A DNA stretch of 64,000 nucleotides from contig NW_027305504.1 in NCBI RefSeq assembly GCF_039555335.1, positions 62,001 to 126,000 on the forward strand. The letters run 5' to 3'. How positions within the stretch are numbered: position 1 is the first letter of the stretch; each line of letters starts with the position of its first letter. Below are positions 1 through 11,175 of this stretch, piece after piece. The position numbers and the translations under genes are program-made. The notes under the pieces are model-generated. The model was not told the origin of the DNA, made no database searches, and saw only the letters and a list, made by a program, of their open reading frames with translations. Source of the stretch: Amphiura filiformis (Eukaryota > Echinodermata > Ophiuroidea > Amphilepidida > Amphiuridae).

Positions 1-1317
1 CAGTACAGTATAAAATGATATATATGACCTTCACGATGATATTAATTTAACCCAAAGATTAGGAAAACTGGCAAAACTGGTGAACTGGTACTGTTCAAAT
101 AAAAACATCTGCAAATCTTGCTGCAATTTCCAAATAGTATTTCTAGTACTTAAATAATTATTTTTGTTATTTCTTTTAATACAAACACATTACTGCCTAT
201 GACGACTTTATCGTATTACTTACATATCAAAATCAAGTAATAATTACAAAACTCGCCGTAAACTATCACCTCTGTGGGTGTTTGGGATATAACCGGCACG
301 AATATTTTCTCAACACTGCGGCATGTGAAAAAGTAGGTCAATAGTCAGAGAATATAGGGCGGGTGCGACACGCCGCACCCGCCCAAAAAGGTGACTGATA
401 TATATTACGGCTCTTGGCAGCAGACAGATTGCGCTGTCCTCTGACCCTGACTGTTTGTCACGTAAACAGACCGTACAAAGCAGGGGATGCAACTGTGCCA
501 CAGGTTTTGTCTTCGGAATCGGTATAGGGAATTTGTGCAGAGTGCCGCTAGCCTGATTTAGTGCTATACCACCAGCAGGCTGGGTTTTTTTTTCAATATT
601 TCTTTGGAAGTACATCGATTTTTGAAGCGTCAAATTGCAGAATGGGAGGCCTAATGAGAAAAATACTATCCATTTAATGATATCGAAAATTCATTAAAAT
701 TGAGAAAAATCGGGAGGATGATGCTGTTGATCGGGTAACGGACCTTTAAGACTAAGGGGAATAAATCAAAGGTTTGCTGATATCCTATAAACGAAAGTCC
801 ATGCATTAGAAGGCTCGCCTCCTTTCCTCCCTGTCAACGTAAGTGTGTAATGATGACCGATATTTTGACCCGGCGAACTTGTTTTTATTGCAATGACACT
901 TTGTGAACCCTCGCCTAACGAAAGGATTTTTGTTTATAGAACGAAATCAAGCTGGTTTGTTCCCTAACATTTGTCAGTGGCGAAAATTTCTCTTTGTATT
1001 GGGGTGAGGTGAATGGTGTAAAATCCGTGAAGTAATGTTGGAGCTTCTTCGAAAATTATTGTACCGGGATGTGCCGTTGCTGTTTGCTGTTTTTATAACC
1101 CATCAGTATATCAAAAGCAAATTAGTCCAACTTGGGTGATTCATATGGAAAGGTTTCTAATATACAAAAACGATTCTCTTATAAACCTTCATGCGCACAG
1201 GTTCCACCTCGATACACCTGAGCACACATTTTCGTCCAAGAACTTCCAAGCAGAGAACAACAAGCAGTGAATGACTCCACCACAGTCTTTGATTACACTA
1301 CATGTTTGACTGCATAG

Positions 1318-1391
1318 CAATTCATTCATTCATTCATTCATTCATTCATTCATTCATTCATTCATTCATTCATTCATTCATTCATTCATTC
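1318..1391 (+). repeat. (TTCA)n microsatellite, (TGAA)n on the minus strand
   Basis: About eighteen uninterrupted copies of the tetranucleotide. On the minus strand it lies 3' of the LINE reverse transcriptase and reads TGAA, the simple repeat that ends L2-clade LINEs, so it may be that element's tail expanded by slippage. Confidence 0.9.
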
Positions 1392-1554
1392 ATAAAAAGT
1401 TTATCAAAATATTGTCATCACAGTATAAAAACCGAATTGCAACAATTTTACATACAAATTCAACAACATAATAATAATCATATTCACGATACGAGAAACT
1501 TACGAAAAATATCAAAACAGCATTGACCAGTACATAGGCCCCATACATTCATAC

Positions 1555-1750
1555 AGACCCAAACACACACCCAAGCACCCCTACGCACATCCCACCCACA
1601 CACCCCTATGAACGCACCCCCACCACACATCCCACACACCCCTACATACTCACCACCTCATCACACACACAAATAAAACACACACTGAACACACCCTTAA
1701 ACGCCCACACTCACTCCAACACTACCCACACGCACCCAACACACACCCTA
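1555..1750 (+). repeat. CA/CCC-rich low-complexity tract
   Basis: Irregular runs of CACACCC, CACGCACCC and CACACACCC with no period longer than a few bases. It sits between the LINE coding part and the TTCA tract and could belong to the LINE 3' untranslated region. Confidence 0.8.
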
Positions 1751-1957
1751 CACTTGAATCCAAGCCAAAATAATAAATAGAATTCTGCAACTACATAAAA
1801 AAGGATATTGCACTTGATATAATAATATCAATAAGACAAAATTGCACAAACAGAGGACTTGGCTCCTTTTTGTTCCACAAATCAGTCATATACAAGATTG
1901 GGCTCTTCCTACAACGATCAGTTCTACACCTGGGTATGGTCACTTTGTTGGAATTCC

Positions 1958-2880
1958 TCAAATTTCTTCGATGAACATTGCCTCGGGAAGGAGGGACCCC
2001 ACTACTGAGTTCATGAGTGACTTAAAGAAATTCAAATATAATCGATCTCTTCTGACACACAATGCATTGATACCACAGATCTCAAGAGCTTCGATATAAG
2101 ATGTGTACTGCTTCCCCATGATGATCTTGCAGGTTCTTCTCTGAATTCTTTCCAAATCGGCACTTCGAGCAACCGTGAGATTAGGGTGCCAAACGGGAGC
2201 CGCATACTCTGCCAGCAGTCTTACAAAACCAGAGAAGATCATCACGGGGTAAGTTGAAATGCTTCAATAATTTGAGCATATAAAGTCTACCATTAGCCTT
2301 CTTAAGCATATCAGACACTTGTATGTCCCATTTCAGATTGGAACTGATTTTGACACCAAGAATTTCGGCGGATTCAACAACTTGAAGGGGAACATTAGAA
2401 ATGGTAAGAGGAGCCTCATCAAGGGGCTTCCTCATAAAAGACACTTTCATTGTAGCACACTTATTTGGGTTTAATTGCATGTGATTATTTTCACCCCATT
2501 GCTCAAACTTGTCAAGATGATCCTGCAGCACTGAAGTTTGTGCACGCGATCTAGGTTCTATAATTGATAGATCATCAACATATTTCAATGTTACCAATGG
2601 GGTATCAATAGCCGCGTCATTTACGACGTCGACGAAACTGAGCGGGCCAATGCGAGTACCCTGAGGCACGCCACCATTCAATATTTTCCAGTCACTAGCT
2701 TGTCCGCGATAGCGTACACATTGTTCCCTACCATCCAAAAAGCTAGCAATCCAGGTAACGACAGATGGGCGAACTCCTAAGGTAATTAACTTGTTCATGA
2801 GGATGTTGTGGTCCACTAGGTCAAATCCTTTACTGAAATCTGTAATAGCAATGGTATTTGTGTGTCCAGGTTTATTTGTT
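1958..2880 (-). mobile_element. CR1/L2-like LINE, 3' part of reverse transcriptase
   Basis: Minus-strand reading from about 2870: ITDFSKGFDLVDHNILMNKL (motif A), ASFLDGREQCVRY, GGVPQGTRIGPLSFVDVVND (motif B), LKYVDDLSI (catalytic YVDD), LGVKIS, and then, after a frameshift near 2181-2245, LLEYAAPVWHP-like and LERIQRRTCKIIMG. This is the C-terminal two thirds of a non-LTR reverse transcriptase, truncated at its 5' side as LINEs usually are. Not functional because of the frameshift and truncation. The downstream (TTCA)n tract may be its tail. Confidence 0.85.
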
Positions 2881-3589
2881 TCAAGTTAATCTGCGTTCAT
2901 ATGCAATGCTGTGGAGCTTCCAGCTGAAAAATGGGCCTATTTGATTGGTTTTGTCGAAACCTCAAGTGTTCCCTTCATCCAATCAGATTTTTTTGTATCA
3001 AACGAAAGCTAACACTTCCCTCTAAAAACACGTTTCGTCACTAGGTCAACAGATAACGCAATTCAATGTTATGGAAAATCTGTTGAAAACTACCTATCCA
3101 AGCACATTTTTTGACAAAAATGTAGGTTTAAAAAGTCAAAATAATTTTCAAATTCTCTTTAAATTGCAAATCTTGTGCAAAAAGTTTAGTTTCGCCTGTT
3201 TTGTCATACAGTTGTAAATTCAATGACTATGAATTTTAAAAAAGAGCGCTTACAAATTGATATGTTAGGGGAACTTCTGCCTCAATGCACTCAATTCGGC
3301 GTATTGGTCTCCACTGAAAATTCATCTACCGATATACCACAAATTACTGAAAAGGTACCCTAAAACCATGAAAACCGTAGCTCATCCCCGTGCGCCTTAA
3401 AAGTTTAATAATCTCAATTAAACAATCATAGTGAAAAATTTGACTTCAAGTTGCGTAGAATTTTTTGTACCTAAATTTTCAAAGGTCGTTAAAAGAATGT
3501 ACAGATGTATTGAGGTTAAAGAATTGTGCCCTGATAGATGAACATGTTGTGGATCCTAGTGATGGATCCACGACTGGCACTGCTCCTTA

Positions 3590-3736
3590 TTACAAGGGGT
3601 ATAGTACTGACACTACAATGATAGCTGCAACCAGGTTTATTACTCCCCAGATATTAGCAACCGTGTTTAAGATCCGAGCGACATTTGAAGCATGAAGAAC
3701 AGTCGCCATATCAATGTCTTTCAAGTTATCACAAAC
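3590..3736 (-). pseudogene. Orphan last exon of a third CD225/dispanin gene
   Basis: On the minus strand, after AATTTTCAAAG, an open phase 0 exon reads VCDNLKDIDMATVLHASNVA, RILNTVANIWGVINLVAAII, then SVLYPL and TAA. It is clearly a paralogue of the exon at 40828-40980, and the similarity continues into the intron (CTTTGAAAAT ... AAAAGGAAAA on the plus strand). I find no first-hydrophobic-segment exon between here and the receptor start at 5761, so it is either a lone duplicated exon or belongs to a gene whose other exons lie inside the receptor introns. Confidence 0.65.
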
Positions 3737-3992
3737 CTTTGAAAATTAAGAAAGAGAAAAACACGGTCGAACATAGGCTTATTATGCAAAAAAACCTTTA
3801 AAAAACCCGAATAATATAATAACCTTTCTGGTCGTTACATAAAACTTACAAATTATTAATCGCATCTGCACGTGAAAGATACATAACACCTCTGGAATTA
3901 TGTTAAATTAATCATGTTAACCCGTGGTTTATGTGCTATCGGAAGGGAAAGAAGAAACGAAAAAGGAGAGAAGATGAGGAGAAAAGTTACTT

Positions 3993-4068
3993 GGCACCCC
4001 CGGGATTCGAGCCTGGGACCCCTCGCATGCCACGCAGAAGATCCCCAGCATGTAGCCACACAGGTGAC
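3993..4068 (-). repeat. tRNA-like (SINE-type) sequence
   Basis: Minus strand: GTGTGGCTACATGCTGGGG resembles an A box and GGCTCGAATCCCGGG is a good B box, ending GGGGGTGCC. It is followed by a TC-rich tail. Stem pairing is poor, so a tRNA-derived SINE or pseudogene rather than a working tRNA. Confidence 0.45.
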
Positions 4069-5035
4069 GTTGGCCCGGCCAACGATTCCCTGTGTATATA
4101 TGACTTGGGCTGATTGCGTCATCAAGTGAAGTGGAATGCATGCACGCAGAGTGGTTTTAATAGTGAGCTTTAGTGAGACCTAGTTGGGTTAGGGTTAAGG
4201 AGGCATAGGTCTAGGAAAAACATGCATATTAATATGATAAAGTTAAATCAGTACTTTTTACAAATGGAGTCATGTTTAAAAAAAAGTGAGACGATGTGGG
4301 ACTTTTTAAACTTTCTGCTTTCTTTAAGTGAACTTTATTTTATGGCATACTTATTAACATGGATCTTTATTCTTTCTCTTTTCTTATACTTTGGAGTATT
4401 TGTGACCCAATCAGATCAGAACTTTTGAAAATTGAGTTATTACTCACTTGCTCAATACCTACACTTACTGATGTTCAATCCTCAGGTCCCTTGAATACTT
4501 GGTTTCAAAGTTATAATCCTTTTATATGTCGATTTTCTGATGTTTTAATTGTTTTTTGTCCTCGCTTTTTGATTATATATCAGTTTTATTATTGCCGACT
4601 ATTGGACCAGATCTGGTTGTATTTGATCAAGTATAAAAGGCAAAAGAAGAAACAAAAAGTAAGGAAGAAGGAAGTAATAGAAAATTCCAAAAAACAAACA
4701 AAAACAAACAAACGAAAAAGATTAAAGAAAAAGATAAAAGCAAAAGATAATAACAGGATGTGAAAGTACTTGAAAAACAAGACGGATCTGAAATGAAGAA
4801 CCGATTAAAACCTTTTATTTACTGTATTAGCATGATTGACGTTTCTAAACGGTTTCTTAAATACCACTTCTATCAGTGTGCGGCTAAGTGCTTTTCGAGA
4901 TATAAATTTCAGCAGACAGAAAAATAAGGAAAATAGTAAGAATTTGGGATGGTATTTCATTCATTTATATAATATGACTGCCTTGATCAATTTTACCAAA
5001 TGAAGTTTCCTGTTAAAGCTTACAAAATGCTTTCA

Positions 5036-5118
5036 AAGCAATGATGAATTGTTTTAGCAGCCACGTTACTTCACCCTATATAATAAATTAATTTGCTACA
5101 AGTTGCGTCTCAATTTTG
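5036..5118 (+). pseudogene. Degenerate duplicate of receptor exon 1
   Basis: ATGATGAA and, 45 bp on, TTTGCTACAAGTTGCGTCTC repeat the start and the signal-cleavage region of exon 1 (TTTGCCACAAGTTGCGTCTC). The frame is broken by TAA after about 16 codons and there is no GTAAGT donor. Together with the flanking 4790-5040 versus 5260-5400 similarity this shows a tandem duplication of the 5' end of the gene. Confidence 0.6.
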
Positions 5119-5122
5119 CTTT

Positions 5123-5126
<4 letters not shown>

Positions 5127-5154
<28 letters not shown>

Positions 5155-5157
5155 TTA
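5127..5157 (+). repeat. (TTTA)n microsatellite
   Basis: About seven tandem TTTA units within the duplicated leader region of the receptor. Confidence 0.9.
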
Positions 5158-5760
5158 AAAGGAAACTTATAATACAGTATTACCGAGTGATAAAATAATT
5201 GAAACTCTTAAAACTGATAAATTTCCAAAAGCACTGTCAATTTAAAACAATGGAAGTACTTGAAACGAAGAACAGATTTAATCTACTTTTCACTGTATAT
5301 ACATGATTGACGTTTGTAAAAGGTTTCCAGGATACCACTTCGTTTAGCTTGCGAAATCACTTTGTTTAATTGCATTTAATTGTATTGATTTGATTTGATT
5401 TTCAAGATTGGTGTCCATTTGAACACATAACACTCAATAACGGCAACGTTAACCGAGTGGTCAATACTCTCTGGGTTGCTGTTTTCAGCTCTTTATGCCT
5501 GGTTAATAGTTTGTATTTCTTGTATACCGCTTTGTTCAGTTTGCGAAAACACTTTGTTTCATTGCTTTTGTATTTTGATATGATTGTGAAGCTTTGTGAG
5601 TCCATTTGAATACCGGGACTGGTGAACAATTGGATAACACTCAATCTTGGTAGCGTCAACCAAATGGTCAATACTCTCTGTGTTGCTTGTTTTAATTTAC
5701 AAAACAAAGCTCACATAATCATGATTGTTTTAACAATATAAGGAATTATTAAAAGGGACA

Positions 5761-5857
5761 ATGATGAAGATTTCAATTATTTTAACGTTGCTCTTCTCTC
5801 TATGGTTTGATTTGCCACAAGTTGCGTCTCAATTTGATTTCATACCTAATTCAAAGG
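5761..5857 (+). CDS. Receptor exon 1: start codon and signal peptide
   Basis: Two consecutive ATGs open a leader with a basic start (MMKIS), a hydrophobic stretch (IILTLLFSLWF) and a likely signal-peptidase site after VAS, followed by QFDFIPNSK. The exon ends in AAGG before GTAAGT, leaving phase 1, which fits exon 2. I chose this start because the hydrophobic leader begins at once and no upstream in-frame extension looks coding. A degenerate copy of the same leader lies about 720 bp upstream. Confidence 0.72.
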
Positions 5858-8800
5858 GTAAGTACCCAGCAAACACAGCATGTTTTGCAGGAAACGTTTT
5901 ATTGTCGGGTATAAAACGTTTTAATATTAATAATATTTGATAACCAGATGCAAAACATTTTAACATACTATTATTAAAGAGTTGACAAATTGTTTTGCCA
6001 AATGTGTTGCTAAAATGTTAAACGATAACATTTTGACAACATTTTTGAAATGTTGCAGTGGTTTTTTATGTAATAATTAATAAATTAAACGTTTCAAAAA
6101 CGTTTTCATGACCTCTGTATAACTAGACATTCAAGTGTTGTTAAAACGTTGTAAATTAAACGTTTTAAGAATATTTTTAACGTTTTAAGAATATTTTTGT
6201 GTTTTGACTGAGTTTGAGTCAGGGGCTGGGAAGATGCGGGTGGGGGGCATCATTCCGTATTGCATTTAAAATCTTTGCAAAATTTGAGACATCCTATTTT
6301 TAGTAGGTCGGCAGTTATTTTCCTCCGATTTGTAAAGGCAGAAGGTTAGTTTGCACTCCAAGGCTATATTGGGCCAAGATCACTCCTTATTTCTTCAGGG
6401 AACAGAAGTAGGCCTAATAGTTCAATCTGCTTCAGTCTAATCCAATCTGATAGAACAGAATCTAAACCAGAGCTCAACTTGTCAAAGGAGGTCAATATAA
6501 ATCCTTCTTGTGGGATAACTGCGCACTTTGATCGTAATTCACAATCTTACATCCACAGTGGCTTAATTGTAGCATTATCACCACACATCGAATATGTCTG
6601 GTCTTCGCAGTTTCAAAATCAGTGAAATGTCCATTAAAAAGTATCGACAATCGTCTGTGGTCCCTCATTCAGATTCGGTGCACCCTCTCAATAAAATGAC
6701 TCAAACTACGGGATTGAGAATACTGGGGGATTGAGAATAGATGCGATCCTCAGGGCCCGGTTAGGATCTTGTTTAAGTAACATCAGTGTTTTCTTTGCCA
6801 TTTCACAGTATCATGTTCAATAGAACTTGGAATGAAAGATAAATCTGTGATAAGAGATGATCAGATCTCAGCATCACACCCTGGAGAAACAAATCACGAA
6901 ATAACCGAAGCGAGAATTACGTCAGAAAGATGTTGGTTACCTCCTGAATCTCACCCTGACCCATGGATACAAGTTTCCTTTCCTACACGTCAGCTCCTTA
7001 GTGGAATCATCATTAAAGGATGCCATGACGATGCAAATATTACGTTTTATGTCATGGTGAACAACATCGATGATGGCGAACTTCGATATATCAATGAGTC
7101 CTCACTGAATTACAACAGCACGGGCAGAAGTCATAAAGTAAGTTATAGTTATTATAGTAGTTAAACTTCTACAATATGTTGGAAAAAACCTCTCATAGGG
7201 CCCGGGGGGGTCACTCACATAAATGGTCTGTATGCGTGACCAAACAAACAAGTAAAAGGGGTGTTTTTTTTTGGCTAGGTACGTTACGCGCGTGACGCGT
7301 TTAGGGTCTAAAAACAGTGATTTTCAAGAATAAGGGTAGTTTTCTGAAACTGGACAACTTGTTTAGGGTACCTTTTCAATATTTTGGTAAATTATGAGTC
7401 CAAAAAGGGTACATTTGTTGCATTTTCACCAGCCAAAAACTCATTAGGGGGTAAATTCTACACTAAATTACCTTATTAAGGGGCTAAATTTGCTGGTAGG
7501 GTAAAACTCGTTTAGGGGGTGTTTGAAAAATTTTTCATGCGTACACTGTCATATTTGAGTGGCCCCCCGGGTCATAGGGCCAGAAAATGATTCGGCAGTA
7601 TAGGTTCGTTTTGCAGCGCGCCGTGCATGTACAGGGTGAGTCAAAAAAGTGCAATAGAGCAAAGAATCGATATTTATGTAAGAACCATGTTGAACTTTCC
7701 AATTATTGAAAGTTTCTATAAATGCCACACTCAATAGTCACATGTTGTGAAAAAATGAAGTCAATCACATCTACCGTTTAATTTTTATTAGTCCTTTTGC
7801 TACGATACTCAATTTCATTATTTGTCCACGAGGTACCATGTATTTTGAATGAGAGCACACAATGCACGATAAATGCACCAGCTCTGAAACTTACTTTAAA
7901 TTAAATATGGTTGATTTTTGCGTTATTCTAATTTTTTTTCTGTTCAAACAAACTTTCTAACATTACTTTAAGTCCTTCATACCTCACTCGACTCCAACCC
8001 CAGTTTTTTTAAATCCCAATATATCCAACTTACTGGATATTTTATAATTCACTCCACACTTCAATTTCCGCGCATTTCATTTCGACATTTGAAAAATCCG
8101 CCTACAAATGTGTATGTTTTTGATAGAGAATAAACAACTTTTAAAATGAAAATAACAACAAATAATGTTTCTTTTCCGTGAACAAGACCAAGGACAATAA
8201 CAATTTGGATGCTCCGTTATTTCAATGCCAATGAGGTTAAGACAATAACAGTTGTTCCAAATCTACCTTACAAAGAGTGGGCTGACATTCAAATTTTAGA
8301 TGTTTCTTGGACAAACATTAAAATTGGGTATCGCTATTAAATGTGTCATAAAAACAAAACGGTAAATGCTAATTCCTCGTTTTTTTCACACAAGATCACT
8401 AATGGATATATCATTTATAACATGTTTTAAAACCTAAAAGGTTCAAATCGGTTCTTAAATAAAAATGGATTCTTTTCTCTATTGCACTTTTTTTGACTCA
8501 CACATTGCACTGGGGAATGCATTTGCATGATTTACATGCACAGACGGAAAACCGTGTTTTACCCGTACACATTACTATCCAATAGAAGGACCATTAATTG
8601 TGGTAGCAATATTGTACTAAAAGGCCTTAAAGAAATCAATCATTTTAACACAGACATTTTAGAAACCACAAATTCTTTAAGGTTTTGAAATAAATAATAT
8701 AATTCTTAATTTTTGTTAACAGCTATTTTATGGTATTGCCAATAATTCAACATCACTTGTGATATTTGATGAGGTCGTATTTAGCAGTGTTATTCGAATC

Positions 8801-11137
8801 CTGCCACAACATTGTACAGACTGTGGTGTGAAATTTGAAATAATGGGATGCGAATCACGTAAGTTGTATTTTTTATCATAAAAATCTGTTTATCTACATG
8901 TAATACAGAAGACAAGTGGTTCATTATGTTAAGAAATGAGGTACGTTCTAGCGGTACCTCTTTTCTTATCATAAATAACGTACCTCTTGTTTTGAGTCAC
9001 TGAAATTCCAGTGTAGTAACTGGATTCTTTGTTTCTATAATATACATAACTTTTGTTACCAGTGTGTTATTATTTTTTGAGAAAAATGCAAAAATAGTCA
9101 CAAATTTATCAAGGGGTGTAGTACCATCTTTAAAGGGTGGCAACTTTTAGGCTCATAACTCAATAAATTGTTCGTATACATATTTAGGATGGCAATGACT
9201 TGACGAATCCATATGTGAGGTCAAATTTAGGCAAAATGCTCAGTTGTGGAGAAAATCCCCCCAAATGGGTTTTTTGCCAAAATGTTTTCTTTTTTGCCTC
9301 AATAGTAGGATCGCTATTTAGCAAATCTTGAAATTTTTCTCCGGTTGTTTCTCGTGCCTTCTCCTTACAATACTTTTGTGTAAAACATTGAATTCCCAAT
9401 TTAATCAACTCCCAAAGCATTCGATCATATGATCATTAATAATATCATATTCCACTCCAATTTCTTCTCCTTAAGGGATGGGGTATGAACGTTTGGGAAG
9501 TATTTATTGTGGGACATTAGAGCACAGACATATCGAATAATGCATTATGAATACGAACAATGTTCTTCTGATATCAAATAATTTTGATTTTTTTTTTTTA
9601 ATTCGCAATGTAATACACATTTTATGGCAAATGATTAAAAATTGCTATTTTTGATATTTAACAGTACTCGAAGTAAACTTTATAAATATGATGATATGTA
9701 CTTAAAGTGTATGTAGGTGGGATGAAAAGCCAACGATCAAATTTTTAACTTTTGTATTGAAGATATGGATTTTTTTTCCCCAAAACACACAAAAAAATTA
9801 GGTCTTTTTGGGGGAAAATCCATATCTTCAATATGAAAGGTCAAATTTTTCAATTGCTCGTCGGGTTTTCCTCCCAGCTACATACACTTTAAGAATATAT
9901 CATTAGATTTATAAAATTTACTTCGAGGACTGTTTTGGGAAAAAAATCCATATCTTCAATACGAAAGGTCAAAATTTTAAATTGATCGTCGGCTTTTCCT
10001 CCCAGCTACATACACTTTAAGAATATATCATTAGATTTATAAAATATACTTCGAGGACTGTTATATATAAAAAAAATTGAAAAATATCAAATTTTAATAA
10101 TTTGTCATAAAATTTGTATTATATCGTGAATTTCAAAAAATGAAAATTATTTGAAATCAGAAAGACATGCTTCGTATTCAAAATGCAATTCGATAGTCTG
10201 AGGTGCTCTCATGTTCCATAAAAAATACTGTCGAAACGCTCAAAAAGCTCATTCTAGATCCCTTAAGTTTATTACAATAAATAACATCCGCACACAAAGT
10301 ATCGTTGAATTTCCAATATGATGTGCCATACTTACTCTTTTTTCAGATCTGAATTGAGTTTTAAATAAGCATATGAATGATCGGCATTGGTGGCAAGACA
10401 AATAAAATATCACACACTTTCACTGAATCTTTTTTAATTTTAAATATTCCTGAAATAAATCAGTAGTCCAAGCAACTTTAGATGAGTGGTTTGTTTGGCG
10501 GCACTGTCTTATATGTTCCCCAAATTAAATTGTTGTAACATATCATTAACGGTATCAACATCAGCAGCAGATTCACTTCTAACATTCCCACCTTGCCTGT
10601 CCAAATTTTTTTTTTTTAAATGCGTATTTAAATAATGAGTAAAACAAAACTTTTATTTTTTCAAAACTATCAGCGCCGCCTGAAGTAAGATTAATTGAAA
10701 CGAACAGCCCTTCGAATTTAAGCAGATTAGAAGTACGACAACTGAATGGCCAATGGGGCACTATATGTGTCGTCGATGTAGTGACCATTAATTCGAATCT
10801 GAAATATACAATGAGAGCATTATGTAAACTTCTTGGATTCAGAGGATATCTTTCACACAGCATAGGATTCAAGGAGTTTGACAATTCGGAATCTTTGCCG
10901 GTGTTTTTAGGGCTAACAGACGCTACCTTTCCTGATGCATCTTCTATAGAGGATTTTGCAATCAGCAATTGGTCACATCCAGGATGTGATTCCTCTACTA
11001 ATATTTACATTTCTTGCTATTCGGGTAATTAGAGATTATTTTCTAAATTGCATGATTTTTCCATTTTAAAAAACAAGAAATATATTAGATTAATGTTACA
11101 GTACTCTTATTCCTGATTGTTTACTATCACCATCATT

Positions 11138-11175
<38 letters not shown>

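Larger units (their letters stand above)
4790..5760 (+). repeat. Tandem duplications upstream of the receptor start
   Basis: GAAGAACCGATTAAAACC followed by CATGATTGACGTTT at 4796-4843 recurs as GAAGAACAGATTTAATC and CATGATTGACGTTT at 5267-5316. Within the second copy a ~190 bp unit repeats: ATACCACTTCGTTTAGC ... GGTCAATACTCTCTGGGTTG (5331-5478) and ATACCGCTTTGTTCAG ... GGTCAATACTCTCTGTGTTG (5524-5686). The likely promoter of the receptor lies inside this duplicated DNA. Confidence 0.7.

Noticed and set aside
310..633. 107-codon minus-strand frame
   Set aside because: No family resemblance and no gene signals; likely chance.
4359..4763. 134-codon plus-strand frame ending in Lys-rich sequence
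   Set aside because: AT-rich with a poly-Lys end, no family resemblance, no splice context.
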